From contig JAAEAF010003769.1 in NCBI GenBank assembly GCA_011037195.1, positions 95,619-159,618 on the forward strand: a DNA stretch of 64,000 bases. The letters run 5' to 3'. A program made the translations under genes and the position numbers. The stretch is from Triatoma infestans. Taxonomy: Eukaryota > Arthropoda > Insecta > Hemiptera > Reduviidae. Below, in pieces: positions 37,390 to 48,900 of the stretch (position 1 is the stretch's first letter; each line of letters begins with the position of its first letter). Under the pieces are notes generated by a model. The model made no database searches, was not told where the DNA came from, and saw only the letters and a program-made list of their open reading frames with translations.

Positions 37390-38640
37390 TTATCTGGGAT
37401 TTTATCTGTTATAGCATGCTTATTTTTGTCAGTTCTGACCGCTTTCGGATTCAGCCATAATCTAACGATAGATAAGAATGAAACAGGTCAGAACTAACAA
37501 ATGAAGCATGACTTTTTAGGTTTCCGCGGCATTTTCATGACAAATATTTGAGTTTCCGAGTTGATGAAGTTTAAATCTTCCATTCCACCGCTCTCCTGCC
37601 AAAGTTTAACCATTTCTGCTCCGGAAAACCATTGAACGTTTTTTCCCTTGCTTTTCTTACCTTTCCCTGAGCAGGGGTAGCCATGTTCTTCTTAGACAGA
37701 GTCCATCGTCTCTATTTAGACATTTTTCCTCTTTCTCAATTTCCACTTGCCTCTCTTTCGTTCGTTACAATTCGTTGTAATTGTTTACTTGGGCAAGGAC
37801 TTTGGTGTCTTAAAAAGTGTAAAATTTAATGCATGCCCAGTTGTAGACGAATTTCTGCGAGGGCAGACTTCTCCAATTTGTTATGCCTTACACAGTAAAT
37901 ATGCTCTTTAAAATGTGTTGTGATTAATCGTTTAGTCTGGCCTATGCATTTTTTATCACAAGTGCAAGGTATCACTAAGACCCCACTTTTTGCCGTGGAA
38001 ATCTGGCTTTGAACCCTGGTAGCATTTGATATTTTTCTAATCGTCCCTTGTGTGTTTGATATATTGTGCTTTGCTAAGATTTTAGAATATTCCTTGGGTA
38101 TAAGGGAGGATAACTCTCGTTTTCTCTCTTTTTTCCTCAGGCTTCCTGAGGAAGCTGTTTGGTCTTATTTAAGAGAGTAGTTATTTGTCTTTCTTTATAG
38201 GTGTTTTGTTTCAGAGCTTGCCGAAGAAGATTCTCTTTCTTGGGCAACTCCGTTGGCTCGGTTATCCTGATAACATCTTTGATCAACGTAGTGATCAAAC
38301 CTCTTCTGTTTCGGACGGTGTTGTGAACTCTCCTTTAAATATAGGTTTTCTACCTCTACACTGTGTGTTCTCCAATATTTCTTGTCAGAACAAGACATCC
38401 AAGAAGAGGGAAGCTTCCCATTCTCCTATCTCCATCGAGAAATTTATATTTGGATGTGTGAGAGAAGAGAGAGCAGATTGTCTTCCCCATGCTTCCAAAT
38501 AATGAAGTTGTCATTTACATACCTCTACCAATAAGCGGGTCTATGCGTGGCCTTGTCTAAAGCCTCTTTTTCGAATTTTTCCAAGTACAGGTTGGCCGCT
38601 ACCGGGCTCAGCGGGAAGACCATGCTAGCTCTTTCTTTTT
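37390..38640 (-). mobile_element. Penelope-like element remnant (RT plus GIY-YIG endonuclease)
   Basis: The minus strand shows LSPVAANLYLEKFEKEALDK and RYVNDNFIIWKHGEDNLL (RT motif, YVDD changed to YVND), then SVEVENLYLKESSQHRPKQK (a frameshifted form of the family's conserved HPTQK region). Further on comes SGVLVIPCTCDKKCIGQTKR, where the GIY-YIG motif has decayed to VLV...CIG. These two domains in this order define Penelope-like elements. Several stops and frameshifts kill it, and the 5' half of RT is missing. Confidence 0.8.
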
Positions 38641-38820
38641 GTTGTTGTAGTTGGGTCCGCAAAGCTGGAAAGTATCACAGCTTGCCTGCTTCTTTTCGTG
38701 CCAATCTCTAACGGATGAATGCACTGCTCCTTTAGTAATCCCCAGAACAGGTTCTGGTCCATTAAACAGAGTATTTGCCCCATTCTTGGCCAGTTGGTCG
38801 GCTGTCTCACTTTAATACAT
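38640..38820 (-). mobile_element. RNase H tail fragment of a non-LTR element
   Basis: With one frame correction the minus strand reads ADQLAKNGANTLFNGPEPV and continues through HEKKQAS. Its end, 38643-38695 (TGTAGTTGGGTCCGCAAAGC and GCCTGCTTCTTTTCGTG), is similar to the outer end of the foldback elements at 28055 and 41763. Confidence 0.6.
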
Positions 38821-39064
38821 ATATTATATATTCAATATTAATTTTAATGTATTTAATTCAATTGTGTATTTAATATAGAGTTAAGTTTCATGCGACAGCA
38901 ACAAAGAAAGTAAATGTAATTCGTTCTTCCATCGTTATTTTCGCTTATTTGTCAAAAACAAGCAAACAAAATAAACGATATAGATTAAATAAAGGAAGAT
39001 AGACGGTTCAGCTGGATCATTTAAAATCCAAAATGGATGAAATAAATTACAATTTTTTTTTTTT

Positions 39065-39175
39065 CAATTTACGGCTCATCAATATCTATAGCCATTAGAT
39101 CCCTCGGGGTCAGAGCCGGCCTCGGGACAGTGTACTCTAGCGCAGACAACACTGTCCAACCGAAAGTGAGCTGCA
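39065..39175 (-). mobile_element. SINE family A, 3' body fragment
   Basis: CGGCTCATCAATATCTATAG and the following CC-rich text match the reverse-oriented family A bodies at 48780-48970 (GCCGTCAACATCTATGTCC) and 54010-54118. Confidence 0.5.
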
Positions 39176-39494
39176 GAAGCTTGTAAATTAAACTTGTACA
39201 AATTAAAGATAACATTTACAATCCTTTGTTGATTAGGCTAAGATAAATTTTTAAGACAAACGTTTTGTGGATCTAAAAATTTTTTTTTTGAACCAGGGTT
39301 TTGGTTGGTTGGTTTTGAGCTGATAATGGTTCTTTTTTAACATTTAAACTGTGATTATGAGGAAATAACAATTAAAAAAAAATTCTTTTACCAACATCAG
39401 AAGAAAAATAGAAATAAAGAAAAAGATAGATGGCGCCCCACTTTAATTTGGTTCAAGTAGAATATAAAAAACGAACATTCAAACGAGAGCTCAA

Positions 39495-39890
39495 AAAAGG
39501 CGGTAATTCCCAGAACAGGTTATTTGTAATGCCCCATTAGAATGGAGTAATTGCCCCATTCCTGGCCAGTTGGTCGGTTGTCTCATTTACTCTAATCCCC
39601 ACATGTCGCAATACCCATTCTAACCGAACTTTATTTTGCCGTGAAAGTTGTTTAAGGGCTACACTTCCAAGCTAAAAATAAGGTGGATCTGAAGCGGCAA
39701 GGGCCTTCAGTGCAGTCTGGCTGTCCAAAAAGTCCTTGTTTTTGAGAGCTCTTCTCAGGTCTTCCTCTGCACAAATCTTAATCGCAAGGATTTCGGCTTG
39801 GAATTCAGTGGGTAGTATCCAAGAGTTCTCTCTATGCGTACCTCCGGTTTCACCCCATATGGTGTGGTTTACAATTATGGCATACAATTA
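39495..39890 (-). mobile_element. Non-LTR retrotransposon fragment (RNase H middle part)
   Basis: The minus strand reads ILPTEFQAEILAIKICAEED (Glu motif), KDFLDSQTALKALAASDP (Asp motif) and, after stops, LSRQNKVRLEWVLRHVGIRV with NETTDQLARNGA (final Asp). These are successive RNase H motifs. It is a dead fragment, similar in type to 38640-38820. Confidence 0.7.
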
Positions 39891-40417
39891 CCCTTTTTTC
39901 TGACGACCCACTGAAGTTTGACTTCTGCCACTGAAGTTAATTTAGTAAAAGAGGTTTGTAGAGTATAGCAGCTGAGCTGTTTATTTTTATAAAATAAATA
40001 AATAAATACTTCAAAACAGTTAGTGAGTTTTTCTTACTAAAAAAAATTTATTTGAGCATTAGTGGATAAATTGCAAGCATTGCCTATGTGCGCTGTACAA
40101 CCGATTAGTTAATTCTGTAGGCGCTAGATGGGACTGTTTTCCAATTAATAACCTTCCTATGTTAGAATTCAAATCTTAGAATTTCCTATTTACCAATCGA
40201 AACTGGGGCCGAGTATAGTGGACAATTAAATGCGATTTAGAAATGAACGTTTCAGGGTTATTGAGGAATACGTCCTATATAGTTAACTAAACATTTCATA
40301 TCCAACAGTATTGCACCTAATCATCATAACCTTCATATTTCTAGTAAAACAGATCAAGACAATTACAATATTGAAGCTTCACAAGTGAAAATTTTTGGTT
40401 CGCTTTCTAGTCATTGT

Positions 40418-42572
40418 ATGGCTTCTACGTCACTGAACTCAAAAGATGAAAATTCTCAAGGAAAGAACATCAGTTTCGTTAAAGGTATGACATCTTCTAG
40501 GCATTTAGATTATTGCGGAAGTATTATTCTATTTATGATTTAAGATTTAATGTGATACTTAAATTGCGATTCTTAGTAAGTGATGAAACTGCTTTGTACT
40601 TGTTTACAACAGTATCCTCGTATAATCACTAGAATTATCTGGGGTAATAAGTATACAAATTATTTAGTCCTTTATTTTTCAAGATATCCAGCTGATGATG
40701 TTTGGGCTAGGAGATTGCCCTAACCCTTTATTGGAAACAGCCCAATTAATTGAAGTTATAGTACTTGAACAAATGATATCATTGCTCTTTCAAGCGAAGG
40801 AAGTTGCAGATTTGAGAGGTGCCCTTTCAGTGGGACCTGAAGATGTTCTGTTTTTGATGAGGAACAATATTAGTGCCCTCAAGAGACTTATTTCTTATTT
40901 AGGTAAACCATTTTATTTTTCAAGGATAATTAATTATTTTTCTTTAGGATGGTAATAGTGAAGTCACATCTTATTAACAAACAGATCTTGAAATCTATTA
41001 TTCTTTATTAGCTTAAGAGGCGTCTGTTAATTTGAAATTTTTTGAAGTATCAAATTCCAGTAACTTATACATTTGTTCACGTGTGCTAATATTGTGTAAG
41101 ACGCCAAATCTTACAATTATTATGCGAATAATTTCCTTTCGAGTTATTTAGAATAAGAAATACTATTGCATTTCATACAGTTAATAGCCTAAAGAAATTA
41201 GTTCTTTAATTTACTTACAGCTATGAAGGACGGAAAGAATGCTTTAAATAAAATTATGGCGTCAGAAGATGTTCCCGATCTACCCCCAACATTGCTGCCA
41301 GCTTCTCAACCAGAACAGATAGAACCGGAAAATGAGTTAGCGATGGAATTAGATTTAAATGATGAAATTAAAGGGAAACCGGTTACATGGAAGAAAAGTA
41401 GGAAAGGATATTGCTTACAGTTTTTAGAAAAAATTGGTATTGATGAGGATGATCTTGAAGGAGTAGACGATGAAATTAAAGAAGAACGCCTTAGCAGAGC
41501 TAATTCACTTACTATGAATCTTTCTTCATCGTTAGTATCATATTCATTCCAAGAATTGTAATTACTTTTCAGTACTTTCAAATTGTATTGCTAATTATAA
41601 GTTAAATTCATTAATATCCGATTACAAAATGCTTAAATGAAAAAATAGTAACAAATCTATTTTAAATATTTCTCCAAATCCATATCAGTAAAATTAATTT
41701 GACAAAACTTGATTCTTTTAAATAGTGTTAAAATTTAAAGAATGAAATTAATAAACTATTAAAATAGTTGTGGTTGGGTCCGCAGATCTTGGAAAGCATC
41801 AGAGATATTTTCCGTGATAGCCTGCTTCTTTTTGTGGTCATCGACCGGTTTTGGGCGTTCGCCCATCATCAGGATGTTTTGATGAAACAGTGTGATAACA
41901 TAGACTCGCACAGAGCAAATTCAGTTTATACTGTATTAATTAGTGTATAAACTGAATTTGCTCTCTGCAAGTCTATGTTATCACATTGTTTTGACAAAAC
42001 AACCTGTTGATAGGCGAACGCCCGAAACCGTCGATGACCACAAAAAGGAGCAGGCTGTCAAGGAAAATATCTCTGATAATAAAATAATGACAACGTTAAT
42101 CTTCTTATTTTTCTTTTCAGTGCTTATGAGGAGTATCATATGTCAAGATGCGCATCATTCGCTAGCAATCAAATGTCAACTAAGAGATTCGTAGATTGGT
42201 TGAAATATGTAGGAAGATATAGGGATGAAATTTCTGGTCCACTATCTGAAATTCTTGTATACCTTGCTAAAGAGACAATTGCAACTCTTATTGATATGGT
42301 CCTTACACTTAGAGAAGAAACAATCCAAGATCCGGTAAAGCTTTACATAGACACTAAATCAATTTCCTAATTTTAGAAAATGATTAAAATATATATATAT
42401 ATATATATTTATATTATCGTTCTTATATTTGTAGATAATTCAACCACCTCCAATAAGTCCGGATGAGATACGTGAAGTTATTAGAAGATGTTTATCTCAG
42501 CAGTCTGTACCAATGTCTTTGTTTTCGAGAGATGTAATGCCAACTATAAATAAAAAGCTTATAGCAATTTAA
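40418..42572 (+). CDS. SUPT3H: Transcription initiation protein SPT3 homolog, complete
   Basis: Five coding exons: 40418-40484, 40684-40902, 41221-41530, 42121-42334, 42435-42572; 948 nt in all (315 residues plus stop), phases closing. SPT3 is a SAGA co-activator subunit with two histone folds in one chain that helps deliver TBP to promoters. The first histone fold is at about residues 17-97 (ISFVKDIQLMMFGLGDCPNP, LEQMISLLFQAKEVADLRGA, DVLFLMRNN), very close to human. Exon 3 (residues 96-198) is an acidic linker longer than in human, ending DDEIKEERLSRANS. Exons 4-5 carry the second fold (TKRFVDWLKY, LAKETIATLIDMVL, PDEIREVIRR). The ATG at 40418 is the first in frame; the frame is open upstream to the acceptor at 40344 but has no other ATG, so that stretch is probably UTR. 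Exon 3 uses a GTTAGT donor. A palindromic element fills most of intron 3. Confidence 0.93.
41763..42080. repeat. Foldback (palindromic) element, complete copy B, in SUPT3H intron 3
   Basis: The arms at 41798-41930 and 41946-42077 are inverted complements with a 15-bp spacer (left arm ATCAGAGATATTTTCC, right arm GGAAAATATCTCTGAT). The left flank TTGTGGTTGGGTCCGCAG is the same non-inverted extension as in copy A. The element takes up over half of the 590-nt intron and ends 43 nt before the exon 4 acceptor. In pre-mRNA it would form a hairpin of about 130 bp. Confidence 0.85.
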
Positions 42573-42984
42573 TTTCTTGATTTTGTTTTCTTTTAGCTCA
42601 TTAAATAATCTAAACGGTTAAATACTATATTAGACATAATATCTAAATGCTTAATTATGAAAGTGCAGCAGTATCAGTCAAGTGCTAATTCCGAATTGTT
42701 ATTGAGCTGCGTTTATATTCACGAATGATCGAAAATGCGTTCTTGGATTGATCCAAATTCAGCTATCACAATTGAATGTCGCTGTAAATTTATTAGGATT
42801 GTACTGTTATTAAATTAGTATTAAATAATGGGTTAAATTCCCGGACTTTGCTTTGGATTATATTTGATGTAATTATAATAAGCAATATACTATAAAGTAA
42901 ATTTGTTATCCAAGTCTACCCACCTACACCTTTCGATAGTTCAACTAAAGCCCATCTGAAGAAATAGGCGTTATTAGCAATAAC

Positions 42985-43180
42985 GCCACATAAGAGGAAG
43001 TACTGATATCGTGTCAAAGTTCGAAATTTAGTTTTCACCGAAATATATGTTTTGAGGCTCCGTGAAATATTAAAAAATGTATACACGAATGGTCTAAGTG
43101 GCTTGAAAACAAAAATTATCTCAAAAATGAAAAATTGCAAGAAAGCTCTAACTCTATCTTTCGTTTAGATATAACTATAA
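42985..43180 (-). repeat. Dispersed repeat family C, fragment
   Basis: Diverged matches in order are TAAGAGGAAGTACTGATATC, GTTTTCACCGAAATATATG, TTTTGAGGCTCCG and ATCTCAAAAATGAAAAATTG, the same order as in the reverse copies at 4025 and 31355. Confidence 0.55.
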
Positions 43181-43799
43181 CATTCGACACAGAAGCTTTT
43201 GTAATGATAGAAGATTTAGTTGGTGAATTGCGAACACACAAACTGACACTGTACTTACCATTTTTTTGAGAAGCAAAGAGTATGTAGAGGGTAGTAGAGT
43301 GACCTAGCGAACAGTGATGGTGCTGAATAATGGCGTCGTAGATTGATGGCTTTGGTTGAAGAGAATCGCTTGAAGAGCTCTTGCTTGTTCTTAACGGTTG
43401 TTTAGCAAATGTGGTGAAAAAAGTTTTCTTGAGATTCTCCTTTTAAAGTTTATTTGCTGATTTCTCTTATTTCCTCAGACTTCCGGCTTTATTTCTCAAT
43501 TTCTCCTACCTTTTGATGAGTTGGAGACAGCTTCTAGCAGGAAGATCGACTACCCAATTTGAAGCTTATTCGCCATTAAATCGCTTTGGATATGACAAAG
43601 GAGGTGTGCTTGGAGGCACGATGGTACAGCTTGCTGGGGCTGGGACTGGTGTTGAAACTATTGAGGCCAGCTTTTAATTGGTGAAATTACTGGCTTGATT
43701 CTGTTACACTTCGGTCAGAATTGAGATCAGAAGTTTGACTTCTTTACCTAATAGGCTTCTGAGTTTTCAGAATTATCTCGATCCGATTAATAATAGGAT

Positions 43800-45260
43800 T
43801 CGAGTTTCCAAGTTTGAAAATAACCCAAGGGGAATCCAGCTTTAACGGGTAGTCTTACGTAATAATTATCAAGTCATAAACCCAAATGAAGCAACGTATT
43901 GGCCAACATCAAGGAAGAAACTACCTGACCTAGACTTCTTTGTTACTTCCAACATTACAGAAAAGAACATGACACATACTTCAGACGACTTACCATCAGA
44001 CCATTCTTCTGTCTTAGTAACCATACACATTACCCCTCTCAGACAACCTTCACCTTTTACTTTTACTCTTGACTGAGTAGAGTGGCAAAAATGTACACGG
44101 ATACTAGACGGTACTATCAATCTAAAAGAACAATTTAAAACAACCCCAACAGTTAGATCATTGCAGTAGGTGAATTTACCAAAATTATTCAAACGCTGCC
44201 TGGTCTTCTTCAACCTCTACTATACAAACAAATACGACCACAGAGTACTTACCAGAGCAGATAACCCAAGGGGCAGCTGGGCTAAACTAGACAAAGAAAG
44301 GGGTCAAGCGTTTGCCAAACACTTAGCTACAGTATTTGAACCTCAACATGATGTGAGACCAAAATCAATTAGCTGAAATCTATCAGAATCTCGATATACC
44401 CTTACAATTGTACTTCCTAAACATTTAAACCTCCCTTGTCTCTACCCCTTAATATTTCACTCTTTCTGAGCTAAAATTCGCTATCCATAAACTTCCTCTT
44501 CAAAAATCTCCAGGCTTCGACCTTATCACTTCAAATATTACATCTGCCACGGAAAGCCTGACTTATGTTTTCAAAGCAAATAGTACGTCTTGCTTACTTC
44601 CCAATAGACTGGAAATGTGCTGTAATCATACTGTTTAATAAACCCGGAAAACCTAAACATTTACCATCATTATACCGCCCTATTTAATCTGCTTTCCCTT
44701 CTTGGCAAGCTGTTGGAAAAATTATTCTAAAACAACTCATCCCATCATACAATATTTTCAAACACTGCCAGATCACCAGTTTGGTTTCCGCAAAAATCAT
44801 TCCCCTGTATGTCTATCAATGCCACAGACTAACTGACGAAATAGCTTCTTCTCTAGAAAATGGAGAATACTGTTCTGCAACTTTCTTGGATGTAGCACAA
44901 GCTTTCGATAAGATGTGGCACCCAGGACTTCTATGTAAACTAAAACTATTTCTTCCCTTTACTTACTACTTAATCTTACAGTCTTACTTAACTGACTGAT
45001 ATTTTTGCGTGAGAGAGAAAACCATTATGCCTGACATCTATCCCCTCCAGGATGATGTCCCACAAGGAAGTATAATGGGACCTTTTATACTCAATCTATG
45101 CACAAAACATACCACCTTTCACAAAAAACTCTAACGGAGACCTTTGCAGACGGCGCTGCCATCCTTTGACGACATGCCAACCACACACTTACAAAGAGAT
45201 CCTGACAACATTCAAAAATGATGCAACAAATGGAGAATAAAAATTAACAGTCTACTCCTT
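43800..45260 (+). mobile_element. Jockey-like non-LTR retrotransposon remnant (endonuclease end plus RT)
   Basis: The plus strand, across several frames, reads INPNEATYWPTSRKKLPDLD and DDLPSDHSSVLVTI (end of the apurinic-type endonuclease, with the SDH motif), a linker with NPRGSWAKLDKERGQAFAKH, then RT motifs: DQFGFRKNHSP-like text, ATFLDVAQAFDKMWHPGLL (first catalytic Asp in FLDVAQAFD), VPQGSIMGP-like text at about 45057-45083, and a mutated FADD box reading FADGAAI at about 45137. It is truncated at both ends and broken by stops. Confidence 0.8.
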
Positions 45261-45289
45261 CCTTCAGCCAGAGCTGTGTATTGTAGTAA

Positions 45290-45490
45290 GTGTATTGACT
45301 GGACACTCTTAGGTAGCCAGTCATGTACACAGAATAGGCAGGATCTAGTCCTTTGTCAGAATTGTGACGAGAGAGACAGGGAAATGGTGTACCACTACCC
45401 AGGTCAGTGACTCCTTTTCATCAATATTTCCGCATCTTTGGGAGGGCAAACTCTGAAGAGATGCTTGGGGGAGTTGGAGATTAATGATAT
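45290..45490 (+). repeat. Shared repeat E, copy 1
   Basis: TGGTGTACCACTACCCAGGT, CATCAATATTTCCGCA and TTTGGGAGGGCAAACTC parallel 51195-51310 (GTGTACCACTACCTAGGTTA, ACTCGCTCCGCATATTTGGG). It is probably the 3' end of a retroelement; the class was not identified. Confidence 0.45.
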
Positions 45491-45912
45491 GTAAGATATT
45501 ATAGAAGATTGTAATGATATGTAAAATACTTCGGCAAGATTGCAATACTGACCGGCAAAAATACTGTAATATCAAAGGAGAGTAAAAGCTAAACAAAAAA
45601 GTATTAACACACAAAAATCGCAAATATTATTTATCAGATCCAACATAGTGAACTCAATTTTACTAAAAGTATATTGAAAAAATAAAAATGAAAATAATTT
45701 AAAAAGGATTGATTTATTTTACAATATTAAACATACTTTGTATACAATGTATAAATACATTTCGAGTTTTATTATATTAATATTTCTATACAATTTTATA
45801 CATAAAAAAAAATATTATAAAATAGGCAGGAAAGAGCAGTGGTCTCCTCCATATGATCAAATATATGCGAAGTGATTAAGCTCTTAAAATAATTATAGTA
45901 AATCAGCAATTT

Positions 45913-48900
45913 TCAAATGGTTATTAATTTACCAGAACATAAGAGACAAGGATGGAAATTACTTTGAATCCCATAATTCATATCTTTCACTAAACTGCTT
46001 GTCTCAATTTCTGTTAGAAGTGTTTTTATCTTAGTTGCTGGTGCCTCTTCGGTGGCAACCCCTTAAAATAAAAATAAAACATGTTATATTTAGTATTATG
46101 AAAACCAAATTATTAGATAAAATATTTTAATTCAAGTTAGTTTCTCAGTGCCACAATCGACCCGTAGCGGTCGTGGTGGCTTAATAGCCAGCCGTTACAG
46201 AATCTAGTTTGTTTAGGCGGAAAACTTCATTTGGAGCCTACGAATATTAATTAATTCAGTAAAAAAAAGAATCTAATCAAAGGTTAATAGGGTTCATTTA
46301 CTTTGAAATCTGCTTCTTGATGAATATGAACGATAAGAAAAAAATATAGGACGAACAAAGTATTATATAACTTATTTTAATCATATTCTAATCTTATAAA
46401 ACTTATAATATAATAAAATATTGTTTTTATATTTTAATACCATTGGATTCTGTGGAATGAACAGGTGCTGCTCTAGTATGCTGTATTACTTGTGGTAACA
46501 GAGAACTAATCTCTGATAATTTTAATCTTAATTCCTCCCTTTCCTTTGCTACCGCGGCCATTTGCCTATCGCGCTCCATAGCTCTTTCTTGTAGTAAACT
46601 TCGCTGATTCTGATAAAGTGTAACATACTCACCTAAAAGTAGCCTTGAGTTACAATTTTAGAGATGCTAATTAATTTAAAATATTTCTTTATAGACAAAG
46701 AGGAATTAAACGAGATTTAGGATTTCTGATTAATCAGCAGCTGAGGATGAGTAATAAAATAACTAATGCTTATTGTAGCCTATTTGAAGATTCTAATAAT
46801 GTAAAATTATAGTGGTACTATGGTGATCCAGTCTTTTTATGTTTTATTTATTCTCAAGCTTTCGGCCCTTAAATGGCCATCATGAAGAACTATGGTACAA
46901 AATATGTATTGTTGAACAATTAAAACAAAAAAAAAATCGTAAAATAATCTATACAATATTATTAATAATTTATATCTGTTTCATGAGACTGTATATCACA
47001 TGTATTCCTTTCATAAATACTTTTATTTAATTAATTAATGAAACGAATAAATTAATATTTTTGTAATATATAAAATATAGTACTTTTAGATTATATAGTT
47101 TACTTTTTCGGTTGTATGTTTGTGTTTTTTGTTTTTGATTAACTTAAAATAAAGGAAATTTTTAGGGATGCGATTTAACATTACTGTACATATACACACA
47201 AAATGGATATTGTATTGATATAAATGTATACTGAATTAATGTCCTGCGATGTTGAATTACTGTCTAAATTTTATCATATTTAATAATTTGATTAATAAAT
47301 TTATAATATGAAATTGTGAATGATATAAATACATATAATAATATTATGTGGCATGCGCTGTAACTAAACGTTAATTTAATATTAAAAAAAAAAATATGAA
47401 AAGCTTATAGATAAAAAAAGTGTTAATATAAACAATTCAGCAAGTAAAGAAATAAAAAGTACATAAATATCTCGACACTGTTATAAATTAATTTATTATA
47501 ATATATTATACTATAGTTCCTGATGATGGCCAATAATAGGCCGATAGCTTGAGAATAAACAAATAAAACACTAAAAAGATTGGTTAGCTCTGTTACCATT
47601 GGTGATATCCTAACTGTGAAATTAAACACGATCCGATAAAGAATACAAACAAGAAAAAAAAATTTAAAATACGATAAAATCTTAAAGCAAACTGAAACAT
47701 AGGACCATACTTTATTCACTCGATAAAATAAAGTTTGACTATCCAAATTACCTCTTGCGACACTTAATAGATTTCTTGCGGAAATCATCTAATTTGAATA
47801 CACTCTCCAATCTTGGCTGTTTAATCTTAACCCAAATTGATAAGCCCGGAGAACTATTCCTGTAAAAGTTTGTTGGTTTTTCATCTCCCCTAAGATATAA
47901 CCGGAATCAAATAAGCCTTCCAGAACTAATACGGTACGTGTTTTGTGATGCTTCCACTTCTCCCTAGAAAACCTTGGCCGGCCCATTTAATACAATGTAT
48001 ATTATAGTTCTACATGAATGTAGAATCTACAGGCGTTTAGCTTGAAATAAATTTCTTTGCCAAGTACGATGATATAGATATATTTGCCTTAAGATCTCAG
48101 AGCACATTGATAACTAATATTTTCAACTTAAAGCATAGTGCTGGCTTTCTTAGATCTTAATTCTTAATTTTTCGGTTATAACTGCATAACTTGCTACTAT
48201 CCCTGTCTTGGAACATGTATTAAAAATCCAATCTAGATATTAACTAGAAACTCCTACCCAGAGAATTCCGCCGTCACTTTTTAGGGAATGTAGATTATAG
48301 AGGAAATAACCAAATCTACTGTTATCTAAACGACCTATTGTGGCTGGATCCCCCATGCTTCAAAGCTTCTCTATTTCCACTGTAAGGATCTCTTAGTTTT
48401 ATCGCTAATATAATAAAGTAGTATTGTCATCAAGTGATATTTTTATCACTAAATTTACCAAACGAGAAATTATCTTTTTTAAAATTTTGACTTAATAATC
48501 ATATTTTTCAATTTTTTTTTAATTAAATTAAATTAGTAGTATCTGCTCAGTTACCTCTTCCTGCATCCGAATACTAAATAGTATACCAATTTTCACACTA
48601 TTATAAATAAATAGGTGTTTACAAAAGGTTGGTAAATCTAATGTTCAGTGTGAGAGCATCTATGAGAATAGATTAGTTCGAATTTCATTTTAAACCAATC
48701 GACTAAGAAAATAAAAGTAAAATTTAAATCTTTATCAAACTCTTCATCTGAGAGTTTCCATAAATTACTGGAAATAGTTTCATGGGCCGTCAACATCTAT
48801 GTCCATAATAGGTCAGTATTCTGTCATTGCAGAAACTACTTTCATCACCGGACAATGCAATATAGAGGCTCAGAGGAAGAAAAAAATCTAAGTGTAGCAC

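Larger units (their letters stand above)
36147..40417. other. Intergenic region between FBXW5 and SUPT3H
   Basis: An AATAAA at 36153-36158, seven bases after the FBXW5 stop, may be its polyadenylation signal, with another at about 36458. From 36200 to 37300 I see only AT-rich unique sequence. 37390-38640 is a dead Penelope-like element, and 38640-39890 holds two RNase H fragments and a SINE piece. The SUPT3H 5' UTR lies at the right end. Confidence 0.6.
42573..45912. other. Intergenic region between convergent SUPT3H and GOLGA2
   Basis: Both genes end here. From 42573 to 42980 I see nothing but AT-rich sequence. A family C fragment lies at 42985-43180 and an unrecognised, moderately GC-rich stretch at 43180-43790. 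A Jockey-like remnant occupies 43800-45260 and a shared repeat 45290-45490. An AATAAA on the minus strand at 45713-45718, about 195 nt past the GOLGA2 stop, is a plausible polyadenylation signal. Confidence 0.55.

Noticed and set aside
43869..44213. 114-codon open frame on the minus strand
   Set aside because: It is a shadow of the Jockey endonuclease remnant read on the plus strand.
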